Below, piece by piece: positions 1-10,534 of a stretch of 64,000 nucleotides of DNA. Made by a program: the position numbers and the translations under genes. Location of the stretch: contig NC_066512.1 of NCBI RefSeq assembly GCF_024679095.1, positions 12,499,799 through 12,563,798 on the forward strand. The letters are read 5' to 3'. Every line of letters begins with the position of its first letter. The first letter of the stretch is position 1. The notes under the pieces are model-generated. The model saw nothing but the letters and a program-made list of their open reading frames with translations, did not search any database and was not told the DNA's origin. Source of the DNA: Eriocheir sinensis (Eukaryota; Arthropoda; Malacostraca; Decapoda; Varunidae).

Positions 1-26
1 CAGTGTTGTAGGTGGAATTCCTGAAG

Positions 27-30
<4 letters not shown>

Positions 31-59
<29 letters not shown>
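31..59. repeat. (GA)n microsatellite
   Basis: Short GA tract that begins the duplicated block. The same GA tract precedes the paralogous minisatellite at 56872-56900. Confidence 0.95.
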
Positions 60-62
<3 letters not shown>

Positions 63-94
63 GTAATTATTTATCTTAAGAAAAAAAGTTACTG

Positions 95-775
95 CAAAAT
101 AACAGCCTAGTTTTCTTAAATGAATAACAATAACTTAGTATTCGTAAATGCAAAATAATAGCCTATATAGTTTCATAAATGCAAAATAATCGCTAAGTAT
201 TCTTAAATGCAAAATTATCGCTAAGTATTCTTAAATGCAAATTAATAGCTTAGTATTCTTAAATGCAAAATAATAGCCGAGATTCCTAAATGCAAAATAA
301 TAGCTTAGTATTCCTAAATGCAAAATGATAGCCTAGATTCCTAAATGCAAAAGAGCTTAGTATTCCCAAATGCAAAATAATAGCCTATATCCCTAAATGC
401 AAAATAATAGCTTAGTATTCCTAAATGCAAAATACTAGCTTAGTATTCCTAAATGCAAAATAATAGTTTAGTATTCCTAAAAGCATAATAGCCTACTAGT
501 TTCCTAAATGCAAAATAATAGTTTAGTATTCCTAAACGCATAATAGCCTACTAGTTTCCTAAATGCAAAATAATAGCCAAGTCTCCTAAATGGAAAATAA
601 TAGCTTTGTATTCGTAAATGCAAAATGATTGCTTGGTATTCCTAAATGCAAAATAATAGCCTAGTATTCATGAATTCAAATTAATAGCATATTATTCCTA
701 AATGCTAAATAATAGCCTAGTATTCATGAAAGCAAAATAATCGTCTGGTTTAACTAAATGCAAAATTATAAACTA
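95..775. repeat. AT-rich minisatellite, unit about 27 bp
   Basis: About 25 degenerate tandem copies of a 26-28 bp unit with the core CCTAAATGCAAAATAATAG followed by CTTAGTATT or CCTAG variants. Units differ by substitutions and small deletions, so the array is old. The same array with the same flanks recurs at 56903-58860. No coding potential is seen. Confidence 0.9.
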
Positions 776-1250
776 GTGTACGCAGTGAAATTATAATGTA
801 TTTCTCCTGACTACTTTATTGGCTTATTAGCAAGTTATTACAGATTGTAAAACTCTTTCCACTTATAATTTATTACAGAAGTTGTAGATACGGTATAACA
901 TGAAGAAAACCTTACACCATACAAATAAAATCCAATATTCCTCAAAACAACTCACCTCGTTCCAAGGAGATCACGACCCCCAGGTTAAGAACCACTGAAT
1001 TAGAAGCAAGAAACAATAAAACAATATCAGCGACAGGAAGGGAGGGTAGCGCGGGTTACTACTCACTTGAAGCACTGGGTGTTCATTACTAATGGTAACT
1101 AGCCGACTATGCGCGAGTGTTGCCCGCCTAACCAGCGAGCTGTTGCGGCAAAGCCCTCCCGACACCCGTCAAGAATACGGAGTCTATGGTATATCCTATA
1201 CTGCTTAAGAAACAAAGAGCGAAATACTCTCCTCCCTCACAACCGTTTTC
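776..1250. repeat. Unique flank of the minisatellite, duplicated at 58800-60690
   Basis: Non-coding sequence that aligns nearly base for base with 58850-59116 plus 60217-60300 and 60610-60680. It contains a hAT-like terminal motif on the minus strand (CAGTGGTTCTTAACCTGGGG, about 979-998), whose partner end I could not find. Positions 1015-1022 (AATAAAAC) are the uninterrupted version of a site that carries a CR1 insertion in the other copy. Confidence 0.7.
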
Positions 1251-1645
1251 AATATGTCCTTGCGACAAGGCATCGTCCCTTCGGATTGGAAAAAAGCTAA
1301 CGTGACACCGATTTTTAAGAAAGGAGACAACAATACCGGGTAATTACAGGCCCATTAGTCTAACTTCAGTTGTAGGTTAGCTACTCGAGAGGATAATTAA
1401 AGACAAAATTGTGAGTTACCTTGAAAGCCACTCAGTGGGGATTCACAACGTGGCTTCCTTAACAAAAGATCCTGCCAATCAAACCTATTGACCTTTATAA
1501 CGAGCTTTTCTCAGGTTATGACGTAACAAAATCACTGGACGTAGTCTATCTTGATTTCCAGAAAGCGTTTGATAAAGTTCCACATCATCAATTACTTTAT
1601 AAATTAAAGCAACTAGGTATTGACGGTCAAGTACTATCGACTAAA
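1250..1645 (+). pseudogene. CR1-like LINE reverse transcriptase fragment
   Basis: Translation in shifting frames gives the RT pieces PSDWKKANVTPIFKKGD, NYRPISLTSVVG and DVVYLDFQKAFDKVPHHQLL, which are the N-terminal RT blocks of CR1-type LINEs. Frameshifts and stops break the frame, and the match ends abruptly before the 1666-2306 TIR element, so no catalytic FADD block is present. Decayed fragment with no function expected. Confidence 0.8.
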
Positions 1646-1665
1646 ATGTCCTCTATTAAAAAAAA

Positions 1666-2306
1666 TCCAAATTAACTTGGCCAATTTGCACCGAGAAGCC
1701 CCTCCCCCATTCTGGCTAAGCTCCGCCCCCCTTTCATCTGATTGGCTGTTGATAACATCATGCATTGTATCAAAGACACGTACCAAATATATATGATTGA
1801 GATAATCTAGTTAGTTTCATGATTAAAAAATATTCGTAATATAATTGAATGACGGCACTCTAACAATCAATGACATCACTTAAGAAACAAAGTACAATCA
1901 TAATACTGCAAGTTTTCAAGGGAGAACGGGCCCTGCAAAACGAGCACTGAAGGCGATGATGGTACGCTGCCTATAAAGTAATGCACACTTTCCGTCATTA
2001 TTTCCTACATGGCTCATTCACATAGGCATACCAAATATAATCACATAAAAAATATCTTCTACAGTAACTTCATACAGGTAGGAATCATTGTATTAAGGAT
2101 TAATTAAGTTTCGTATCTGTGGCTGTTACGCTGAGCGTAGCTACATTGCCTACCCGTCCCTCCAAGCCAGAGATACATAGTTTTTAATACATGAAACTAG
2201 CTAGATTATCTCAATCATATATATCTGGTATGTCTTTGATACAATGCATGATGTTATCTACAGCCAATCAGGTGAAAAGAATGCAAATTGGCCAAGTTAA
2301 TTTGGA
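1666..2306. mobile_element. Non-autonomous DNA element with about 150-bp terminal inverted repeats
   Basis: The left end (1666-1825) and right end (2184-2306) are inverted copies. The outermost 20 bases on the left, TCCAAATTAACTTGGCCAAT, recur in reverse complement at 2287-2306. The TIRs continue inward through a CATGATGTTATC-like block and an ATATATATGATTGAGATAATCTAG-type AT-rich block. The left arm carries an extra GC-rich insertion of about 40 bp. No transposase frame and no clear target-site duplication are seen, so the superfamily is unassigned. Confidence 0.75.
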
Positions 2307-2424
2307 CAGACTAAAGAACACCAAACTCGACCTGTCATTCACGGAGACAAGTTGTGGCAGCGTCGCTCTTCCTCTCCAGTTCCCCTGGGTGCGCCGACTG
2401 TCAAACGTCTCTAAATAGTTTCCA

Positions 2425-2571
<147 letters not shown>

Positions 2572-2877
2572 CTATTTCTCCAGCTCTTTTACTCCCTACT
2601 GTGACAGTAACCTAGACCGCTACTATGGAAGCCAAACATTTCTGCTTGTGCGCTTTCGAGGCTGCCAAACGAAGCCGAGAGCTTCACCGTGTCTAGTCCG
2701 CTATGGCTGCCTTTAAAGGAAAGACCTTTAGCCTGTTGGTGCTCCTTTGGTGAGGAAGTTGATTGGCGAGCTATATACATGGTTCGACACTGCAGATGAG
2801 AGTAGGTGTAAACATGGCAATATGCGTAAATATTTAAAATAGTGGTAGTTAGGTGGTATTATATACAAGGTACTTTG
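2572..2877. other. No feature recognised
   Basis: Non-repetitive stretch with no credible ORF. The short minus-strand frame at 2589-2780 resembles nothing I know. Confidence 0.5.
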
Positions 2878-3044
2878 GACTCTAGATTCTAGGATTAAAG
2901 ATGAGCTCCGGCGGGCAGCATGAGCTAATGCAAGATGGTGCCACTATAAACACTTGCCTGCGCCACAACGGGTTGGGGCCGACCATCAGGCCCCATTAAG
3001 AAAACATACCGAAGCCACAGGCGAAGACGTAAAAAAAAAAAAAG
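2878..3044 (+). repeat. Poly(A)-tailed SINE-like repeat, copy 1
   Basis: Starts near GGACTCTAGATTCTAGGATT, carries the shared core GCCGACCATCAGGCCCCA and ends in ACGT followed by 13 A residues. The same family occurs at 7660-7965 (-), 34195-34429 (-), 34456-34655 (+) and 35885-35999 (+). The oligo(A) end suggests retroposition. No tRNA A and B boxes are obvious in the visible part. Confidence 0.75.
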
Positions 3045-3315
3045 GTCGAATGTCATGTTGACTAGGATATTTATGTAATGGTATTTACAGTGTAGTGGCT
3101 GAATAACAGGAGAAGGTACGGCGTAGAAAAAAGGAATATAGTAGTATGTGCTGAAAGAAGAGAGAACGAGAAATAGAAAATGGTGTGTGTGTTTTGGGTC
3201 ACTACACTACATCTTTCCTTGCCGATCTCCTCCCTTCTTTTCTCTCCCTCCCACCTCATTAGGGTTCACATCTCCTCCCAATTCTCCCCCACTGCCCCGC
3301 CTCCACCTCCTAAGG

Positions 3316-3318
<3 letters not shown>

Positions 3319-3378
<60 letters not shown>
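3319..3378. repeat. (CT)n microsatellite
   Basis: Uninterrupted CT run. The surrounding 3045-3433 holds only pyrimidine-rich low-complexity DNA and translated-repeat frames. Confidence 0.97.
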
Positions 3379-3381
<3 letters not shown>

Positions 3382-3433
3382 TCAGTTACACCTTGTGTGC
3401 AATGTGTTTGTTGGTTTGTTTGAGTGTGTGTGT

Positions 3434-3560
3434 GTGTAATTCACCACGGCCTGATCACGAGTTGGACTCGCTTTCGACAGCAGGTACCCTCACGACGTGA
3501 GAAAGTGCTCATTATTGTCGATCTCTGGCATGGAGATATTAAGGGTGGAGAGGCCCACAG
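3434..3560 (-). repeat. tRNA-derived SINE, 3' part only
   Basis: Matches the body/tail portion of the SINE at 17444-17703: the block with CACGGCCTGATCACG, TTGGACTCG, CAGGTACCCTC and GTCGATCT is shared. The tRNA-like head is absent, so this is a truncated copy. As in the full copy, the 3' end of the minus-strand element abuts a (GT)n run. 3561-3900 downstream holds nothing I recognise. Confidence 0.7.
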
Positions 3561-3904
3561 CGGCGAGCGCGCTGTACAGGTGAGTGAAGCCAGTTTTTGG
3601 GGTCTCAGCTGTCAAATAATAATCACGGAGGTCAAGACTGCACCCAGTCCCTTGGATCTAGTGATTAGCGGATACAGGAAAGGGCGCCATCTTCACCTGT
3701 TAATCCCGAGGTACGAGGGAGAGCCTGTGGCCTTGACCTCCGTGTTGCTGTATACCTACCTACCCCACACCCTCGTCACCAAACGAACTTTGACGTAGTG
3801 CACTGCACCTCCCACTTCCCTAGCCAGCCAATCCCACATATTTAGGTGGAGTCAGTAGGAGGATAGCAGGCGGGGCTTCTTGGGTCAACTGGAAGCAAAC
3901 GGAC

Positions 3905-4231
3905 TATAGTCAGGTGAGTAGCTTGGAGGGCGAGTACATTAGTCTCAAACTAACTAAACTAGGTCAGCAACAGTTTATACCTCACAGGGAAGTCAGCAGG
4001 TCAACAGGTAATCACCCGCGATGGATGACAGACAGGCTAAAAACTGAAATAGGAAGGAAAAGAGGATTATATGTTAGAATCAATAGGGGGGAAGCGCACC
4101 TAAGGGACAGCTACAACGATTTAGCCAGAACAGTTAAGAAAAGCACCCGTATAGCAAAACGTAATTATGAGATTAAAATTGCCAGGAAAGCAAAGACCAA
4201 TCCAAAGGGTTTCTTTCAGCTTTATTTATAG
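3905..4231 (+). pseudogene. CR1-like LINE ORF2, endonuclease-RT linker fragment
   Basis: A 105-codon frame (3914-4231) includes NHPRWMTDRLKTEIGRKRGL and IAKRNYEIKIARKAKTNPKG, the linker found also at 15395 upstream of the RT. The frame stops at the point where the copy jumps directly to the ORF2 C-terminus, so the whole RT domain is deleted. Confidence 0.75.
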
Positions 4232-4446
4232 GATTTAAATTAGAAAAGTATAGATTTAGGAGAGATATAGGCAAGCATTGGTTTAGTAGTAGGGTGGTGG
4301 GGGAATGGAATAGACTCAGCAATCACATAGTTAGTGCAGGGACGATAGCTTGTTTTAAGAGTAGACTGGATAGCTTCATGGACGAGAACGATAGGTGGCA
4401 GTGAGGTGTGGGTGCAGTAAGGTGGCAGGGTACTGGTGGGTGCCTA
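4232..4446 (+). pseudogene. CR1-like LINE, ORF2 C-terminus and 3' region
   Basis: Encodes the terminal block also seen at 17000-17170 (DIGKHWFSSRVVGEWNRLS-like). The 3' UTR is interrupted by the foldback element at 4447-5249 and resumes at 5252. Together with 3905-4231 this is an internally deleted LINE copy. Confidence 0.75.
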
Positions 4447-4748
4447 CTAACGGTTTCAGGGGCCGTGTTCCCTTGTTTTTCGCAAGTAAAACTTTAACAA
4501 AGCGTCGGACAAGGATGTTATTTTGGCAGTGGATGTTTGAGACCCCGACCTAATGGGCAAAAATAAGATTTGGTGTCACATGTGGATAATGAAGCACTTA
4601 TAGGAGTAAATTTAGGGTAAACTTGGCTAAAAGTTGAAGGCACTGTGAGCGAGGCTAGCCCCGCCCCGCTCATCTCGTGACGTCGATGTGACGTTTAGCT
4701 CTGACGTATGAGTAATCATCCATCCAACCAGCAATTATGGCTTACTGC

Positions 4749-4802
<54 letters not shown>

Positions 4803-5249
4803 GTAGCAATATTTAATCTACTGTAAGTATGGATGTTCCTTATATGGACTATCAGTTGGGGAGAAACAGTTTTACTCGAAGGAAATTATTGGTAGTACAT
4901 GCTGCATGTATGTAAGCGAGCAGTAGTTTCTAGTTTCATCCCTTGTTGGTTCACTAACCTCCCCCATACCCAACCTTTCCTTCCTCACACAATCATCCCC
5001 ACCCAACTACCCAACATCATCTTTGTCGTTGGCGGGGCTAGCCTCGCTCACATTGCCTTTAACTTTTAGCCAAGTTTACCCTAAATTTACTCTTATAAGT
5101 GCCTCATTATCCACATGTGACACCAAATCATATGTTTGCCCATTAGGTCGGGGTCTCAAACATCCACTGCCAAAATAACATCCTTGTCCGACGCTTTGTT
5201 AAAGTTTTATTTGCGAAAAACAGGGGAACACGGCCCCTCAAACCGTTAG
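4447..5249. mobile_element. Foldback DNA element with about 215-bp inverted arms, TA target
   Basis: Left arm about 4447-4665 and right arm about 5035-5249 are inverted copies with roughly 95 percent identity by eye. Ends read CTAACGGTTT...AAACCGTTAG and are flanked by TA on both sides (4445-4446 and 5250-5251). The spacer holds a (CA)n run at about 4751-4800 and no transposase frame. TA duplication plus long TIRs would suit a non-autonomous Tc1/mariner-type element, but the superfamily is an inference. Confidence 0.85.
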
Positions 5250-5251
5250 TA

Positions 5252-5385
5252 GTACCGCCGGTATAACGAGGATCAAGCCTCTATCTGTAACCCCTGAAAC
5301 TACACCTCACCCATCGTGAGTAGTGGGGGCGATTCTGGAGCTGCCCTGTGTAGGCCACCCGGCCTCTTGCAGTTTCCCTATGTTC
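5252..5385 (+). pseudogene. CR1-like LINE 3' end (resumes after foldback element)
   Basis: Ends GGCCTCTTGCAGTTTCCCTA followed by TGTTCTTATG, the typical 3' end of the CR1-like family in this window (compare 17200-17263 and 35730-35780). Confidence 0.75.
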
Positions 5386-5391
5386 TTATGT

Positions 5392-5548
5392 GGTGGGGAA
5401 ATGGAATACACTCAGCAATCACATAGTTAGTGCAGGGACGATAGCTTGTTTTAAGAGTAGACTGGATAGCTACATGGACGAGGACGACAGGTGGCAGTGA
5501 GGTGTGGGTGCAGTAAGGTGACAGGGTACTGGTGCGTGCCTATAGTCC
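5392..5548 (+). pseudogene. Second CR1-like 3' fragment in tandem
   Basis: Nearly identical to 4290-4444 (shared AATCACATAGTTAGTGCAGG and the following bases), so the same 3' segment occurs twice in direct order. 5549-5888 beyond it has only a (CACT)n run at about 5566-5592 and no recognised feature. Confidence 0.7.
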
Positions 5549-5887
5549 GGCAAATCTTAAGTGGTGTCACTCACTCACTCACTCACTCACTCGAACAATG
5601 ACCACCACACACCTTTCGCATGCCCCACTGCTTTCATTAGATGTTCCCCTCCAGTATTATCTTACAACACTTGTATTCTCGTCCATCGTCCCTCTTGTTA
5701 TCCTTCGCCTCATTATCTCCGACCCTCTTGACCTCACCCCGGGCTTCCATTTGTCCCGCATGACTTTCCTCTCCGCCCTCTCTCCTCTGTTGCTGCTCTG
5801 CTATTATTTATCGCTGCACTGTGATCGCTGATGAAGCAATTACCGACGAATTATTTGCCACAGGACATAATACCTTGATTCTGTATG

Positions 5888-5994
<107 letters not shown>

Positions 5995-6063
5995 TTTGTT
6001 ATCTAAATCATGTATTCATCTGCTCCAGCTTAGATCGTGCATAATCTTAAGTAAATTCACGAG

Positions 6064-6064
<1 letters not shown>

Positions 6065-6143
<79 letters not shown>
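6065..6143. repeat. (CA)n microsatellite
   Basis: Uninterrupted CA run of about 79 bp. Confidence 0.97.
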
Positions 6144-6145
<2 letters not shown>

Positions 6146-6338
6146 ACTGTCACACCTATCTGTCCTCGGCCTCCAGGTAACAAGGCAGGCAGGTAATAAA
6201 GGATCACCTGCCAAGAATTAGATGATACAACCCTTCACTCCTCCTACTCTTTTTCTTCATTCTTTCCCTCCTCCTCGGTTATAGACATTTGTATGTTAAT
6301 GAAAATAATATATTTATATACACACCTACTCGTTTCAT

Positions 6339-6380
<42 letters not shown>
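6339..6380. repeat. (GT)n microsatellite
   Basis: GT run of about 42 bp. 6381-7145 downstream is non-coding with no recognised feature. Confidence 0.95.
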
Positions 6381-6384
<4 letters not shown>

Positions 6385-7142
6385 CCCGCGCTCATACAGA
6401 TCCGAAGTAATGGTGCTTTTTTTTATAGATACAAGCGTAAAAGCTTATTAAAATCATTACAATCTCACCGTCACTTCACGCTCCCCCTAATAAATTCGAA
6501 TTAATATCCACCACCCCAACCATCACTGTGCGTATCATCCTAAGCCCCCTGCCGCACCCTCCCCTCCACTCAAGCCTCCACTACACACACACCACACAAT
6601 ACCCCACCCAATTAACACACAACACATCAATACAGAAACTAAACACCAGAGTTCCCAATCAAAAGTACTAACAAGGAAGGGAGGGGAGGGTGTGAGGCAA
6701 GGGTGCATCATACCGTCAGTCAACCAGAGACAAGTGGCATAGAGTTTGCATCCAAATATCGGTTGTCACTGGATTTTGTGCACTTTATCCCCGAAATTTT
6801 GAATGTGGGCGTAATTTGCCAGTGAGGCGGCGGGGCGTGAGTGAGTGAGGGGAGGGATAGAAGTGAGGGAATGAGTGTGACCAAGTGAGGGGAATGAGTA
6901 GGAAGGTGGAAGTGTTTGGTGTTTTTAGAAATTTTTAAAAAGTTTGAAGACTGATCTCGACAGGTTTTTATAACGTAAATGAATGCTATTATATTTCGCC
7001 GTCCATTTTTTTATATTATTCGTATCTTTCCATATTCATTAGTCAGTCATTGCATTTGGGTTTATTTTTCCTCCTTTTCTTACTCTACCATGTTTTTCTG
7101 GTTCATCATATTAGTTTCTTATTTGGCCCGAGATGATGTTGA

Positions 7143-7263
<121 letters not shown>

Positions 7264-7474
7264 TCATCCTCTCATCCTCCAGCCATGCCTGCCACATAAT
7301 AATCCACTTGCTGCAATCCTGGGTCCCGCGTTTATAACTGGCGTCTTCTCACCTACCAGTCATTTCCATTCCCCCCCACCCCACCACCACCGCCCTTTTC
7401 ATCCACCATCTAATCACCTCAATATTTATTTTTGGTCGCTTAGTTGCTAGCGAGGTGGGCGATAATGTTCTCCA

Positions 7475-7513
<39 letters not shown>

Positions 7514-7659
7514 CATCAGAAGCGAATCAGATAGAGAGGGAGAGGTGTGGAAGCTATAAACTGCCTGTCCAGCAGCCTTTAAATACCTGAGATGCCGCCG
7601 AAGAAAATATGAATGTGAAAGCGATGAGAGAGAAGGAGTACGGTATGATTTTTTTTTTT

Positions 7660-7965
7660 TCTATATTTTTTTTTTTTTACGTTTCGGCCTATGGAGCCGG
7701 TAGGTTTTCTTGGTGGGGCCTGATGGTCGGCCCCAGCCCGTTATGGCGCAGGCAAGTGTTTATGGTGTCCCAGTCTTGCTTGGCTCATGCTGTCCCCTGG
7801 GGCTCATCGTTGAACTTCTCTTTAGAGAATCTAGAGTCCTATTGATAGGTGGTCTTCAGGACAGCATGTGGATAGTCTTAGGCCCATATTCCCGTCGACC
7901 GATGTTTTCCTTCCTAGCAGTGATGCCAGATCGAAACCTTCTGTGAAGCACTCTTATCTGGTAAC
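7660..7965 (-). repeat. Poly(A)-tailed SINE-like repeat, copy 2
   Basis: On the minus strand the element ends with GGCCGAAACGT followed by oligo(A), seen here as the T runs at 7648-7679. The shared core GGGGCCTGATGGTCGGCCCC and the block around GTGGTCTTCAGGACAGCATG match the copy at 34195-34429. More diverged than the palindrome copies. 7966-8480 shows nothing recognisable. Confidence 0.7.
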
Positions 7966-8484
7966 ACTGTGATCTACAGCTCTCGGTTAATGTTATTAAT
8001 TAAAATATAAGCCACGTATGTTCGTCAGACTGTGTTATTTTCAGCAAAGCAGCCTGATCGTTCCATAATCTTCAAAATAACTGGGCTACATGAGGTCACA
8101 TTCGTTGACTTCAATGCTCTCTGTAGTCACATATGGCCCTCTGCTTGTACGCAATATCAAGAACAGTAGCTACCTGGGAATAGCTTTTTGCACCCTGTAC
8201 GTAAGCGTTTGTGGCTAAAATCCTTAATAATAGGCTAAAAGCATGCGAAATATACTACAGTGGGTTGGCAGCTTACAAATTCAGTTACTTCACAGCATAC
8301 ACAACACCACATCTTTTTATTTATTATTTTTACCCTTACTCTCTTAATTTACCCCAGCCTTGACAGTGCTACAATCACAAAGGGTTTCCACTCAGCCGTC
8401 CTCATGGCTGTGGCTAATGCGGACAAGTTTATGTATGATGACCTTACCAAATAATGAAGCTGGTGGTACCAAATGATAAAGCTG

Positions 8485-8930
8485 GTGGTGAGCATTTAAG
8501 TCTCTTTAGATGGAGATTTCAGCGATGGCAGAGTATGTGCTCCATTTTGCACTGCATATAGTCAAAAAATTTTACATAGTTGGTAGAGTTAGGTAAGAGA
8601 TAAACAACACATACGTATTTAGTAATAGAATGACAATTAAGTCTTAACCAGATGGTGGAAAATTCTGAAGAATCAAGGTCGTGGGCACGAGAGAAACTGA
8701 TGTTGATGCGTATGTACAGACGCAACATCTAGCTTTGGATTGAAAGTTGGGATAGATAAGAGGGAACACAGCAGAGATTACCGTACCCTCAAAAGCCTGT
8801 GTTTCGGTTAGGAAGTGAAGGTGAGGTTTAAAAGAGGCGAGACGGAGTTCCACAGAATGGAAATTAGAGCGAAGACGACGAATTTTGTGGAAACTAATGA
8901 AGAAAAAGTTGAAGGAGCTGTAGGGAAACT
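8485..8930 (-). pseudogene. Family-2 LINE endonuclease fragment
   Basis: Read on the minus strand it matches the 27650-28070 region of the long family-2 copy (shared AHDLDSSEFSTIWLRL, followed by YLLPNSTNYVKFFDY). This is the APE-like endonuclease part of ORF2. Frameshifts split it into overlapping frames. RT parts are absent here. Confidence 0.7.
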
Positions 8931-9044
8931 GCATTTAAGAGTGAAAAATCCCGTAATGAACACCACTGAGTGCCGGGGTATCGAGCCCGGGCCTTCTGTG
9001 TAGAAGTCTTACCCCGATGAGTTTACTCTACATTAGTCAACATC

Positions 9045-9120
9045 ACTTAGCAGAAGACCCTCCCAACATGAGATACAGGACTTAAGGCTTTACGCTACAG
9101 AACGTTTAAACTTAAGTGTC
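9045..9120 (+). pseudogene. Small family-2 LINE fragment
   Basis: AGAAGACCCTCCCAACATGA and the following 60 bases match the segment just after the RT active site in the copies at 29660 and 31750. Highly diverged and short. 9126-9440 is AT-rich with no feature. Confidence 0.5.
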
Positions 9121-9449
9121 CTTCACCGCCCCCCAAACTTTTTTTTTTACATCCTTCAACTCGACTCCACATCCAAATATCTACTCCTATTCCTCGATAA
9201 GATAATAAGATAAGATAATTTATTTGTCACATTGTTATACATTAATGCATACAAGTGAAAATCTATGTGGCTACAGGCTCCAGAAGAGTAAAAATACAAA
9301 GTACAATATATTATATAGTATGATATAGTATAGTATGGTTTGCATAAAATACATAAAAACATAAAGCATAAAAACATAATTCCTATGAATAAACATGGTT
9401 GAAAAGCATTATGCTGCTAGGAAAAAATGATTTTTTATTACGATCTGTT

Positions 9450-9880
9450 CTTATCATAGGTAGAGCCAGCCTTCATCCTGACCTTAAAAACATAAAACAG
9501 TAACTTAGAGGATGGGTTTGGTCCTGCAGTATTTTTTCCACTTGTTTTAGAGCAGCCTCTTGATATAATATCTCTGTTGCTATTGCATCTGCATCTAACT
9601 TCTTAGCCTTCCAAACGATTTTATTTAGCTTATTTTTATCTGCAAAGTTTATTTTTATTTTTATACCAGGTATCAATTGAAAAATTAAGAATTGATTCTC
9701 AAGTGGATTTGTAAAATAAGCTGATTATTTTTTTATCTACATGGACATTATTTAAAATTCTGAGAAAATGGAGTCTTTGGTTACATTTTTTGATGACTAG
9801 GTCTGTGTATGCATTTCCTTTAAGTTCATCATCGATTAACACGTAGCTACCCCCTTTTTCCACAGCACACATTTTCAGCC
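9450..9880 (-). pseudogene. LINE RT C-terminal remnant, Rex1/CR1-group-like
   Basis: Minus-strand translation with frameshifts gives LVIKKCNQRLHFLRILNN, VDKKIISLFYKST and DKNKLNKIVWKAKKL. The order is that of the region after the RT palm in Rex1/Babar-type LINEs. No catalytic block remains. Clade assignment is from family resemblance only. Confidence 0.5.
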
Positions 9881-9884
9881 TATC

Positions 9885-10530
9885 CTTAACTCAATATTTT
9901 AACTTGAAACTTCATAGTTCTTGCTAAATCAGCTTCCTCAAGGTTAATCGTTCTGCATCGTCTTCATTAGATATTTTTTTCTGATCCTGGAGGCTGTTGA
10001 TATACAAGGGCCTTGTCCGCCCTAGTATGAAATATGCATCTCAAGCGTGGAGGGGCTTCATGCACATTGACATTTTTGTCAGAGTGGAGTGAGGCTCTTC
10101 GTCTCCTCAATTTTCCTCTTGTTGACAACCTTCTACCTCTTAAACTCCGCCGCAATCTTGCCTCTTTATCTTCTACGATATTTTCATGCTGATTGCTCTT
10201 TTGAACAATCTAACTGCATGTCTCCCCCTTTCCTCGGCCCCACTGCACACGACTTTCTACTGTATGTTATCCAAATCCCTTATGAAAGAGTTAATCAACA
10301 TCTTCATTCTTTCATCCCTTTCGCTGGTAAACTCTTGAACAACCTTCCTCCGTTTGTATTTCCTCCTGCGTACGAGTTTTAAATCTTTCAGGAGGGGAGT
10401 ATCAAGACACGTCTCCCTCAGAAACTGACTTCTGTTCGGCCACTCATTTCCATTTACTTTTATAGGAGCAGTGCTTAGTCAGCTCTCTTCTTCATTTGTT
10501 TTTGGCCCTGAGCTGTTTCCTTTGAAATAC
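9885..10530 (+). pseudogene. Degenerate family-2 LINE, ORF2 C-terminus
   Basis: Aligns with 29900-30545, including the blocks around TACAAGGGCCTTGTCCGCCC and TATTTTCATGCTG, but with many indels. Only a 97-codon frame (10089-10382) survives. Ends near the low-complexity minisatellite. Confidence 0.75.
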
Positions 10531-10534
10531 ACCC

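Noticed and set aside
95..775. CRISPR-like array of regularly spaced repeats
   Set aside because: Units are contiguous and degenerate with no unique spacers, and the context is a eukaryotic genome.
8945..9035. tRNA or tRNA-SINE on the minus strand
   Set aside because: A B-box-like GGCTCGATACC is present but the anticodon arm does not fold to a normal loop and there is no body shared with other SINEs here.
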